Shown: positions 1 to 6,307 of the stretch, piece by piece
Layout: the number at the start of each line of letters is the position of its first letter
How positions within the stretch are numbered: position 1 is the first letter of the stretch
Assembly: GCA_013151875.1 (NCBI GenBank)
Contig: JAADHL010000084.1
Span: 1 to 7,987, forward strand
DNA: 7,987 nucleotides
Reading direction: 5' to 3'
DNA from: Deltaproteobacteria bacterium
GTDB lineage: Bacteria > Myxococcota_A > UBA9042 > DTJE01
Notes under the pieces: generated by a model
Database searches by the model: none
The model's input: the letters and a program-made list of their open reading frames with translations, nothing else
What the model was told of the DNA's origin: nothing
Program-made: the position numbers and the translations under genes

Positions 1-1616
1 CCGGGTCCGAAAGCGGACACTATTTCAGACAATCTCCGGGTATCGGGCCGGTCTTCAATCGTATGGTCACCGCCCTTCTGTTGAGCGGGCATGGACTCGA
101 CGTGAATGGTCTGGGTCGGGAACGCGAACTGAACGCCCAGCTCCCTGGCCAGACGCATTATTTCCAGATTAAGATTCGTGCGCACCCGGACCTCGGCGCC
201 CCAGTCGGGGACGTCCATGAAACAGTAGAGCATTATTACGAGGGCGCTGTCGCCGTACTCCTTGAATTCGACCAGATAGTAGTCCTTGCGCATGCCCGGG
301 AGGGCGCGGATGATGGCTCGAACCCCTTCGCAGAAAGCCTGGACCTTTTCGGGCGGCGTGTCATAGGTCAGACCAAGGGTCGTGCTGTAGCGCCGGTATC
401 TGCGCAACCCCATGTTGTCAACTGCGGTATCGACGAGACGGGCGTTCGGCACCGTGATCACGGAGTTATAGAAGGTACGGATGCGGGTGCTTCTGAAGCC
501 GACTTCCTCTACAGTGCCCTCAGCCGTGGACCCTATCTTTACCCAGTCGCCAATCTGGAACGGCTTGTCCAGGAAGATCATCATCGAGCCGAAAAGGTTC
601 GCGACCGTGTCCTTGGCTGCCAGGGCGAAGGCCAGACCTCCAATGCCGAGGCCGGCGAGCAGGGAACCGATGTCCACGTTTAGGTTCTGGAGGATGAACA
701 GCCCGCCGATGACCACCAGGATGACCTTGAGGCTCTTGCGCACCATGGGAACCAGTTGGTCGTCAAGCTTGGTGTCGGTCTTTGCAGCCTTTGCGGCCAG
801 GACGTCGGCCAGGACGTCCACCAGGCGGTAGCCCAGCCATACCACGCTGAACGCGGCCAGCACCCGGGTCGCGAACAGGGCCACCTGGCTGACGCGTACC
901 GGGAACTGCAGGATCGGAAAACCTACAAAGAACACGGCCGCCATGGCCATGCCTCCAACCGGCTTGTCCGCCTTTTCCACGATTTTCTCGATCCAGTCCA
1001 CGTTCAGCCTGCCGGCGATTCGGGTCACATAGTTGCCGACCGCGTAGACCACGACCTTCTGAAGCAGCAGCGCCAGGAACACCAGCAGCAGGACACCCAC
1101 GACCTGCCAGAACTCGATTCCCAGGAAGTCGCCGCGGAGCCATTCCGGCATCATGTCTCCCAGGTCCTCGATGCCCAGCTTGAACGTGTCGGAATACAGC
1201 TCCGGCACCCTTTCCAGCGACGAAGCGGCCAACACCCAGCGGCTGCCCTGCCTTTGAAGCTTGATCCCGCCCAGCGCGACGGGAAAGAGTTCGAACTCCG
1301 ATTTGTCGGCTGGATTCTTGTAGTTTTCCTGGTCGGGCAGGTCATTCAATTCAACGTAGAGTCCGCGCCCGTCCAGGGTCTTTTTGAGCTTGGCCGCCAG
1401 GTCCGGGGCCTGATGAACCGGGTCGTCCAGTCGGGACACGTCCAGGCATGCGGATGCCTTTTTCAGATTGACGTGTCCGGCCTGCTGCCAGTACAGCAGT
1501 GTCTCGATCGCCTTGCGCGGCGTTGAACAATTGGCTGAATCACCCCGGGTTTGCCCCATGACCCCAGCCGATATCGCGGTCACGATAATTGCTGAAAGCA
1601 AGGAACCTGAACGCAT
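1..1616 (-). CDS. MscS-family mechanosensitive ion channel with periplasmic N-terminal domain (3' end off window)
   Basis: This is an inner-membrane channel of the MscS family, which opens under membrane tension to release solutes in hypo-osmotic shock. 538 residues are visible and the frame is still open at base 1. Residues 1-22 look like a Sec signal peptide. Residues about 30-160 form a soluble, presumably periplasmic, domain. Hydrophobic segments follow at about 167-190, 222-240, 243-268 and 294-312. The pore helix and MscS core lie at about 314-392: the Gly/Ala-rich AGLGIGGLAFALAAKD, then FLDKPFQIGDWV, GTVEEVGFRSTRIR and the VPNA motif. The vestibule domain follows. A signal peptide plus five spans would put the C-terminus in the cytoplasm, as expected for MscS. 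The ATG at 1616 is favoured because GGGAGAG lies just upstream (1621-1627) and the signal peptide starts there. The family is clear; whether it is a true tension valve or a gated relative is not known. Confidence 0.93.
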   Translation of the reverse strand, partial: MRSGSLLSAIIVTAISAGVMGQTRGDSANCSTPRKAIETLLYWQQAGHVNLKKASACLDVSRLDDPVHQAPDLAAKLKKTLDGRGLYVELNDLPDQENYKNPADKSEFELFPVALGGIKLQRQGSRWVLAASSLERVPELYSDTFKLGIEDLGDMMPEWLRGDFLGIEFWQVVGVLLLVFLALLLQKVVVYAVGNYVTRIAGRLNVDWIEKIVEKADKPVGGMAMAAVFFVGFPILQFPVRVSQVALFATRVLAAFSVVWLGYRLVDVLADVLAAKAAKTDTKLDDQLVPMVRKSLKVILVVIGGLFILQNLNVDIGSLLAGLGIGGLAFALAAKDTVANLFGSMMIFLDKPFQIGDWVKIGSTAEGTVEEVGFRSTRIRTFYNSVITVPNARLVDTAVDNMGLRRYRRYSTTLGLTYDTPPEKVQAFCEGVRAIIRALPGMRKDYYLVEFKEYGDSALVIMLYCFMDVPDWGAEVRVRTNLNLEIMRLARELGVQFAFPTQTIHVESMPAQQKGGDHTIEDRPDTRRLSEIVSAFGP

Positions 1617-1696
1617 GCTGCTCTCCCTTCACCAGAACAAGCCGATGGTAGCACAAGCAGGCCTTGTTTCAGGTGGTTGATTTGCCGTGGAATCGC

Positions 1697-1725
1697 TTGC
1701 CATTGCCATCGATTTCTGCTATCAA
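1697..1725 (+). promoter_or_regulatory. Candidate sigma70-type promoter for tRNA-Pro
   Basis: A TTGCCA hexamer (1697-1702, five of six to TTGACA) is followed after 17 bases by TATCAA (1720-1725). TG at 1717-1718 gives an extended -10 form (TGCTATCAA). Transcription would begin near 1732, about 11 bases before the mature tRNA, a short leader of the kind RNase P removes. This is pattern matching only; the -10 hexamer is four of six. Confidence 0.45.
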
Positions 1726-1742
1726 ACCCCCGCTTTGAGCGC

Positions 1743-1817
1743 CGGGGCGTAGCGCAGTCTGGTTAGCGCACTTGACTGGGGGTCAAGGAGTCGTTGGTTC
1801 AAATCCAATCGCCCCGA
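1743..1817 (+). tRNA. tRNA-Pro (anticodon GGG)
   Basis: A full cloverleaf can be folded by eye. The acceptor stem CGGGGCG (1743-1749) pairs perfectly with CGCCCCG (1810-1816), with discriminator A at 1817. The D arm is GCGC/GCGC. The anticodon stem CTTGA/TCAAG encloses the loop CTGGGGG, so U33 is followed by anticodon GGG and G37. The T stem GTTGG/CCAAT has one G-U pair and encloses TTCAAAT. Anticodon GGG reads proline CCC and CCU codons, and G37 is usual in tRNA-Pro. CCA is not encoded (the next bases are CTT), so it must be added by CCA nucleotidyltransferase. The gene stands alone between two minus-strand genes. I saw no duplicated 3' end that would mark an integration site. Confidence 0.95.
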
Positions 1818-1831
1818 CTTGATTCCGTAAT

Positions 1832-1873
1832 GCCTGTAGCCGATTAGCCTCTTCCGCATGCGGCCCTACAGGC
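1832..1873 (+). terminator. Hairpin downstream of tRNA-Pro, possible terminator
   Basis: GCCTGTAG (1832-1839) pairs perfectly with CTACAGGC (1866-1873). The 26-base loop holds a second palindrome, CCGCATGCGG (1854-1863). Only TTT follows, so it is a weak intrinsic terminator on the plus strand. It lies between the tRNA and the 3' end of the minus-strand cyclase gene and could serve both. The rest of 1818-1928 holds no gene that I can see. Confidence 0.35.
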
Positions 1874-1928
1874 TTTCACCGTCCACGGTTTTCGCTGTAC
1901 GTGAAGGCTTCGAGCGCTGAAATCAGAA

Positions 1929-3584
1929 CTACGAATCGGTCGATTGCTTCAAGGTGTTCTTGGCGCCGTAAAGGGCCTCGTCAGCCGCGCTGAAAAGTTC
2001 CTCCGGGACGCGCGTATCCGGTCTGCTGCAAGCAAGGCCGAAAGAAAATGAAGTCGTAAATCGCTGCTTTGCGGCATCCTCGAATTCCTTTTCCTTCAGG
2101 GCCCCGTGGATACGCTCCATTATTCCCCGGGCCTGAACGTCTGCCGTGTCCGGGAACAGCAGCAGGAATTCGTCGCCTCCGCAACGGCCCGCCATGTCCG
2201 TCGCGCGCAATTCCCGGTTCAGTATCTTGCTGAACTCTATCAACACCTCGTCACCGGTCCTATGGCCATGCCTGTCGTTTATGCCCTTGAAATCATCGAA
2301 ATCACACAGCGCCACGGTCAGTATTCTGCCCTTTTCGTGTGCGCTTTGCAGCGCCTGCGCCAGTTGCTCCAATATGTACCTATGATTGAACAACCCGGTC
2401 AGCGGGTCCTGGATGGCCTTTTCATGCAGCAGCACTTCTGCCTTCGCCCGTTCCATGGCGTTTACGAGGACGGTGCCGATGGCGGTCATGATCGTGGAAT
2501 CTTCGCGGGTCCAATCCACCCTCCTGCGGGTCGATTCGAGGCCAAGGAATCCCAGGGTCGCGCCGCCGAACTGAAGGGGCACCGCCAGCATGGATTGGGT
2601 GGCCCTGGAAGTCAATATCCTCTGTTCCAAGGACTGCCTGGCTTTCATTTTTGATACGTCGGGGATGTGAATGACGTCGCCATGCTTGACCATGTTCCGC
2701 CAGGTAGGCAGGACCCCGAAATCGATGTTCATCATATCGCCCTGAAAGGGGGTGTCCCCGGGCACGGTCCACTGATGCAGGATGAAGGCCCTGTCGGTCC
2801 CCTCGATGATCCGGGCGATGTACACCCTGTCCGCCCTGGCGAATTCACCAATTTCGGCGAGGGCGGACGATATGCTGTAGTCCATGTCGTCTGAGGATAC
2901 GTTGATGAACCTGATGGCGAGCTGAGTGACCAGGCGTTCCATGGCCAGGCGGTGACGAACCGCCATTTCGGCGTTACCCCTTTCGGCCAGGACTTCCTTG
3001 AGCTGCTTGTTGGCCTTTTGGAGTTCCCTGGTGCGCACAGCCACCTGTTGTTCCAGTTTCCTGCGCAGTTCAGCGTCCTTGAACTGGGATTCCTTGCGAT
3101 GGGTGATGTCACGGAAGGCAACCGCGACTACGCCCTTTTCCACCTGAAACGCGAATACCTCGAAAGCCCCGTCGATGCGGCTGCCGCTCATGAAAACCTG
3201 GTCCGCGTGCCAGGGGTCTCCGGAGGCCGCCGTCCTAAGATATTTCCCCGGCACCTCGGTGTCCGACAACTGTGGGAACGTCTCGTCCAGCGTCAGGCCA
3301 ATGTATTTTGCGTTATCGGTGCCCAGAATCCGATCCGCCCGCGAATTGGCCCACACGATCTCCAGATGACCGTCGCGACGCATGCGGTAGACATGCACCC
3401 CGAACGGCATCGATTCCAGGAGCGTCGTAGTTGCTGGGCCTAGTTCGCAACCCTGCGGTCGTGTCTTTTTCCTGGACCTGGTCAACGCGGGTTTAAAGCT
3501 GGACCCGGTTATCTGAATCTGCCCAGTTTGTTCTCTTGTCCGTATCAATGCACCTATCTCCCCCAGATGCGGTTCAGGCAGCAC
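1929..3584 (-). CDS. PAS-GAF-GGDEF diguanylate cyclase
   Basis: Predicted cytosolic diguanylate cyclase that makes cyclic di-GMP from two GTP. With the GTG at 3584 it has 551 residues: a variable N-terminus (1-50), a PAS domain (about 52-165, ending VAVAFRDITHRK), a coiled-coil linker (about 165-215), a GAF domain (about 215-380) and a GGDEF domain (about 385-548). Catalytic-domain landmarks are DPLTGLFNHRY (393-403), CDFDDFKGIND (427-437), GHRTGDEVL and the intact signature GGDEF (469-473). RATD (460-463) lies five residues before it and is a complete RxxD inhibitory site, so product feedback is expected. No membrane span is seen, so the input is probably an intracellular ligand or partner. 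The start is uncertain: the purine run before GTG 3584 is only two bases away, while TTG at 3548 (539 residues) has GGGGGAG nine bases upstream. No EAL or HD-GYP partner is in the window. Confidence 0.92.
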   Translation of the reverse strand: MLPEPHLGEIGALIRTREQTGQIQITGSSFKPALTRSRKKTRPQGCELGPATTTLLESMPFGVHVYRMRRDGHLEIVWANSRADRILGTDNAKYIGLTLDETFPQLSDTEVPGKYLRTAASGDPWHADQVFMSGSRIDGAFEVFAFQVEKGVVAVAFRDITHRKESQFKDAELRRKLEQQVAVRTRELQKANKQLKEVLAERGNAEMAVRHRLAMERLVTQLAIRFINVSSDDMDYSISSALAEIGEFARADRVYIARIIEGTDRAFILHQWTVPGDTPFQGDMMNIDFGVLPTWRNMVKHGDVIHIPDVSKMKARQSLEQRILTSRATQSMLAVPLQFGGATLGFLGLESTRRRVDWTREDSTIMTAIGTVLVNAMERAKAEVLLHEKAIQDPLTGLFNHRYILEQLAQALQSAHEKGRILTVALCDFDDFKGINDRHGHRTGDEVLIEFSKILNRELRATDMAGRCGGDEFLLLFPDTADVQARGIMERIHGALKEKEFEDAAKQRFTTSFSFGLACSRPDTRVPEELFSAADEALYGAKNTLKQSTDS

Positions 3585-3615
3585 TACTCTTTCACATCGG
3601 CAGACAAGGCAAAAA

Positions 3616-3643
3616 TAGATAGTGGCCGCATCACAATTTGCAA
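3616..3643 (-). promoter_or_regulatory. Candidate promoter for the diguanylate cyclase gene
   Basis: Read on the minus strand, TTGCAA (3638-3643) is followed after 16 bases by TATCTA (3616-3621), about 30 bases upstream of the GTG start. The -10 matches the consensus poorly. TTGCAA is self-complementary and also serves as the -35 of the plus-strand candidate below, so the two divergent promoters would overlap there. Confidence 0.25.
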
Positions 3644-3665
3644 TCCGGCCGTGCTTGCCTACAAT
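3638..3665 (+). promoter_or_regulatory. Candidate sigma70-type promoter for the small membrane protein
   Basis: TTGCAA (3638-3643) is followed after 16 bases by TACAAT (3660-3665, five of six to TATAAT). Transcription would start near 3672, which leaves a leader of only about 13 bases with the ribosome binding site at its very beginning. The match is fair, and the short leader is a reason for caution. Confidence 0.4.
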
Positions 3666-3684
3666 TCGTCCAAGGGAGGTCCGA

Positions 3685-4080
3685 ATGGAAATCTACATCA
3701 TCGTGGGCGTCGCCGGGCTTGTCGTTCTGTGGCTGCTCGCCAAACGAGGCCCGTCGCCCTACGCGGCGGCCAAGAAGGCCGCTGAGATCGACAGCATCCA
3801 GCCGATTGTCCAGGCCGCCGGGCCGCTTCAACCCAGGGCCCGTTCGGCCTTCTACGATCAGGCAATCTCAACGCTGTGGGAAGGATGGCAAAGGCAACTG
3901 GCCATTCTCATGGTCAAGGAATACACCACCAGTCATTCGGAAGAGAAGGTGTGCCAGTTCTGGCTGCAGCGCGCACTTGAGGTCGAGCCCGCGGTTGCAA
4001 AAGAGGTGTTCGACGACAGGTTCCTGGAGGAATATTTTCGTCCCGAGGTTGCCAAGGCCTGTCATTCCGGCTCTTCATGA
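3685..4080 (+). CDS. Small single-span membrane protein of unknown function
   Basis: This 131-residue protein matches no family I recognise. The N-terminus IYIIVGVAGLVVLWLLA (about 3-19) is one strong hydrophobic helix, followed at once by KRG. By the positive-inside rule the remaining 110 residues should be cytoplasmic. That part looks all-helical: an Ala/Lys-rich stretch (AAAKKAAEID), a probable helix with SAFYDQAISTLWEGWQRQLAILMVKEY, and a C-terminal acidic/aromatic segment (VFDDRFLEEYFRPEVAKAC). The ATG at 3685 is chosen over the in-frame upstream ATG at 3622 because an excellent AAGGGAGGT (3672-3680) sits four bases before it and the membrane helix begins there. The gene is divergent from the diguanylate cyclase and convergent with the cysteine-rich lipoprotein gene. 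It could be a membrane-tethered adaptor, but nothing in the sequence tests that. Confidence 0.8.
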   Translation: MEIYIIVGVAGLVVLWLLAKRGPSPYAAAKKAAEIDSIQPIVQAAGPLQPRARSAFYDQAISTLWEGWQRQLAILMVKEYTTSHSEEKVCQFWLQRALEVEPAVAKEVFDDRFLEEYFRPEVAKACHSGSS

Positions 4081-4091
4081 AGCCATTGACC

Positions 4092-4110
4092 GATCCGCCG
4101 TGCGCGGATC
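4092..4110. repeat. Inverted repeat in convergent gap
   Basis: GATCCGC (4092-4098) and GCGGATC (4104-4110) form a perfect 7-base-pair stem with a 5-base loop, starting 11 bases after the stop of the small membrane protein. No T-run follows on the plus strand, so it is at best an atypical terminator. Confidence 0.45.
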
Positions 4111-4130
4111 AATCGATTGCCTGCGCCTGC

Positions 4131-4169
4131 CCGACGAACACGTGTGGCCCGCGGCCTTTGGTTCGTCGG
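4131..4169. terminator. Second inverted repeat, possible bidirectional terminator
   Basis: CCGACGAAC (4131-4139) pairs perfectly with GTTCGTCGG (4161-4169). The 21-base loop contains a smaller hairpin, GGCC-CGC-GGCC (4146-4156). It lies 16 bases beyond the stop of the lipoprotein gene (minus) and 50 bases beyond that of the small membrane protein (plus), where a shared terminator is expected. No U-tract is present in either direction, so intrinsic termination is uncertain. Confidence 0.4.
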
Positions 4170-4185
4170 AACGTGTCCCACGAAA

Positions 4186-6156
4186 TCAAGCGCAATCCCC
4201 ACCGTCAAAGTTGAACGCTGCGCAGTTCCACATATCGTCGCACCAGCCGTCGCCGATCCAGTCCTGATAGTAGGAGCCCTCGCACTCGCCCAGGCAGTCC
4301 TCGATCTCCCCGGCGGGACATTTGGATTCCTCGCATTGACCCAACGCGTTGCAGATGAAGCCGGTCTGGCAATCGCCGCAGCTACCGTTGCACTGGTCGT
4401 CGCCGCACTGCTTGCCATCGCAAACCGGCGTACAGGGGGCGCACGTCGTCCCGCCGTCGCACTTCGTGCCCGCGTTGCACGAACCGCATGACCCCCCGCA
4501 CCCGTCATCACCGCAGACCTTTCCCTGGCAGTCGGGAGTACAGCATTCGTCGGGGAAGTCGGCCGCGCACGCATCGCACACATCGGCGCAGCAGTCGCCG
4601 TAGTCGAAACACGCCCCATCGCAATAACACCCGAACGGGCTCTGGGACTGGCATGAACCGGCGCACGATTCATTGACGCAGGCCCCTTCGATGCACATCT
4701 GGTCCGAGTCCGCGCAACCGCACTCCTGGCCGCAGCCATTGTCCTGGTCACATGTTTTGCCGGTGCAGTCGACGACGCAGCACTTTATGTCGAGGATGAA
4801 GGCGCTTTCGGCCAAATCATAACCATCCACCACCAGTTTGTATTGGGTGCCGGCGACGGCGTCGAAGACAGCGGTCTCGTCGCCGTAGGCAACGCACGAG
4901 CCGGTTTCGCAGGCGTCGTTCAACACATAGATGTCAAGGTCCTGGTCGGGAGAGGCGTTGAACGACACGGTGACCTGCTGATCCAGGGCGCCAATGAAGG
5001 AATACACCATCTCGGGGCCGCTTTCGTCATATGCAGAGCAGGAGTAGTCGTTCAAAAAAGCGGCCTTTGAAGTGGTGTCGCCGGACACGCTGTCCCCGCA
5101 GGACAACGCCTGAACCACCTGGCACGGTTCCCAGTCGATGCAGGTTCCAAGGGGACCGCAGGCCTTTCCGGTTTCGCATTCGCCGCACGACCCGCCGCAT
5201 CCGTCGTCACCGCAGTCTTTGTCGACACAGTCGGGTTGGCACGCAACACACTTGCCGTCTTCGCACTTGGCGTTTGCCCCGCAATCACCACAGGAACCGC
5301 CGCACGCGTCATCGCCGCATTCCTTGTTGTCGCACTGGGGCTGGCAGCCATCCACGCATTCAAACTTGTCGTTGCAGTAGTAACCCTGTACGCAGTCGGC
5401 GCAGGTGCCTCCGCAACCATCGTCACCGCACTCCTTGCCTGCGCAATCCGGATGACAGACATCAACGCATGACCCCTCCGGGCTACAGACCTTGTCCCCC
5501 GCGCATTTGCCGCACAGGCCGCCGCATCCGTCATCGCCGCATTCCTTGTTGTCGCAGTCCGTCTCGCACGTAATGCATTTACCACCTTCGCATGTCTGTT
5601 GCGCCCCGCAATCACCGCACGAACCATTACATCCGTCGTCCCCGCAGTCTTTGTCGACACAGTCGGGTTGGCACGCAACGCACTTGCCGTCCTGGCACTT
5701 CGAACCGGAAGCGCAGTCTCCGCACGACCCGCCGCATCCGTCGTCACCGCATTCCTTGTTGTCGCAGCCCGCCACGCACAGGGCCTCGCACGCGCCGAAT
5801 GCATTGCACGTCTCGTCCGATCCGCACTCTCCGCACGACCCGCCACACCCATCAGCGCCGCATTCCTTTCCCTTGCAGTCGGGTGCGCATGTCTTGACGC
5901 ACAGACCCGTTGGGTTGCATGTCCGGCCCGTTGCGCATGTGCCGCATGACCCACCGCATCCGTCGCCGCCGCACTGTTTTCCGGCACAGGCGGGCGTGCA
6001 GGCGTTCAGGTTCACGCATGAGCCGTCCAGACACCCGAACCCGTCCGCGCACGATGGTTCGCACGCGCTGGATGCGTCCGCGCCGCCCCCCCCGGAGCCG
6101 CAGGCCGCAAATGACAGGAAACCCACAAACAGTATCGGCAGTACTGGTTTAATCAT
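4186..6156 (-). CDS. Cysteine-rich multidomain lipoprotein (8-Cys repeats, PPC-like, SMB-like, LNR-like)
   Basis: A secreted, probably lipid-anchored surface protein of 656 residues with 115 cysteines. Residues 1-18 are a signal peptide ending FAA before C19. The F at -3 is an imperfect lipobox, and a GSGGGG linker follows. After a short Cys-rich lead (32-52) come eight repeats starting at C53, 90, 127, 162, 197, 234, 271 and 306. Each has eight cysteines on the pattern CxPxC-x4-CGxDGCGGSCGxC. Residues 345-458 are cysteine-poor and resemble a pre-peptidase C-terminal (PPC) beta-sandwich (DQDLDIYVL, GTQYKLVVDGYD). A degenerate repeat (460-493), a somatomedin-B-like module (498-530), two more repeats (539-608) and a Lin-12/Notch-type repeat (613-655, WIGDGWCDD to FNFDGGDC) follow. 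No catalytic domain is visible, so adhesion, a structural stalk or ligand/metal binding are guesses. So many probable disulfides imply oxidative folding in the envelope. The start is supported by GGGAGG (6162-6167). Confidence 0.9.
   Translation of the reverse strand: MIKPVLPILFVGFLSFAACGSGGGGADASSACEPSCADGFGCLDGSCVNLNACTPACAGKQCGGDGCGGSCGTCATGRTCNPTGLCVKTCAPDCKGKECGADGCGGSCGECGSDETCNAFGACEALCVAGCDNKECGDDGCGGSCGDCASGSKCQDGKCVACQPDCVDKDCGDDGCNGSCGDCGAQQTCEGGKCITCETDCDNKECGDDGCGGLCGKCAGDKVCSPEGSCVDVCHPDCAGKECGDDGCGGTCADCVQGYYCNDKFECVDGCQPQCDNKECGDDACGGSCGDCGANAKCEDGKCVACQPDCVDKDCGDDGCGGSCGECETGKACGPLGTCIDWEPCQVVQALSCGDSVSGDTTSKAAFLNDYSCSAYDESGPEMVYSFIGALDQQVTVSFNASPDQDLDIYVLNDACETGSCVAYGDETAVFDAVAGTQYKLVVDGYDLAESAFILDIKCCVVDCTGKTCDQDNGCGQECGCADSDQMCIEGACVNESCAGSCQSQSPFGCYCDGACFDYGDCCADVCDACAADFPDECCTPDCQGKVCGDDGCGGSCGSCNAGTKCDGGTTCAPCTPVCDGKQCGDDQCNGSCGDCQTGFICNALGQCEESKCPAGEIEDCLGECEGSYYQDWIGDGWCDDMWNCAAFNFDGGDCA
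5137..6000 (-). repeat. Two tandem 432-base blocks, each of four 8-Cys units
   Basis: Within the lipoprotein gene the eight consecutive units have start-to-start spacings of 37, 37, 35, 35, 37, 37 and 35 residues. Units 1-4 (5569-6000) and units 5-8 (5137-5568) are therefore in register at an offset of 144 codons. Sequence similarity is strongest for the 3-4 versus 7-8 pair: bases 5198-5259 and 5630-5691 match at 60 of 62 positions, including 38 identical in a row (5210-5247). This points to block duplication or later gene conversion. Confidence 0.8.
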
Positions 6157-6183
6157 CGCCGCCTCCCGTTCGAATGCACGACC

Positions 6184-6212
6184 AATTTAGTACAGATCCG
6201 GCCGCGCTTCAA
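6184..6212 (-). promoter_or_regulatory. Candidate promoter for the cysteine-rich lipoprotein gene
   Basis: On the minus strand TTGAAG (6207-6212) is followed after 17 bases by TAAATT (6184-6189). Each hexamer matches the sigma70 consensus at four positions. The start site would fall near 6177, about 20 bases before the ATG at 6156. This is weak, pattern-based evidence. Confidence 0.3.
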
Positions 6213-6307
6213 TCGGCCATCATCCAGATCCCGCCGCCAAGCGAAAGATGAAAACTTCCATTCGATAAAGGTTTGCGGATACAATTGCAGACAAGGGGAA
6301 AGACGAC

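Noticed and set aside
63..1526. Long plus-strand open frames (63-683, 756-1526) opposite the MscS gene
   Set aside because: They are antisense to a clear MscS coding frame, have no recognisable domain, and use a composition typical of reverse-frame shadows in GC-rich DNA.
1743..1817. tRNA-Pro as an integration site of a genomic island
   Set aside because: No integrase, no direct repeat of the tRNA 3' end and no mobile gene is visible on either side within the window.
3622..3684. Upstream in-frame ATG (3622) as the start of the small membrane protein
   Set aside because: The extra 21 residues are polar and proline-rich, would precede the membrane helix, and overlap the candidate promoter; the ATG at 3685 has a near-perfect ribosome binding site.
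5137..6000. CRISPR-like or tandem DNA array
   Set aside because: The periodicity of 105-111 bases follows protein repeat units in an open coding frame and has no short exact repeats with unique spacers.
4349..6190. Plus-strand and other-frame open frames rich in His/Pro/Ser or Arg across the lipoprotein gene
   Set aside because: Their repetitiveness (for example SPHDPPHPSSPHS) is the antisense readout of the 8-Cys repeats, not an independent repeat protein.
3599..6294. GCAGACAAGG shared by the leaders near 3600 and 6287
   Set aside because: A 10-base match is expected many times by chance in 8 kb, and the two copies sit at different positions relative to their genes.
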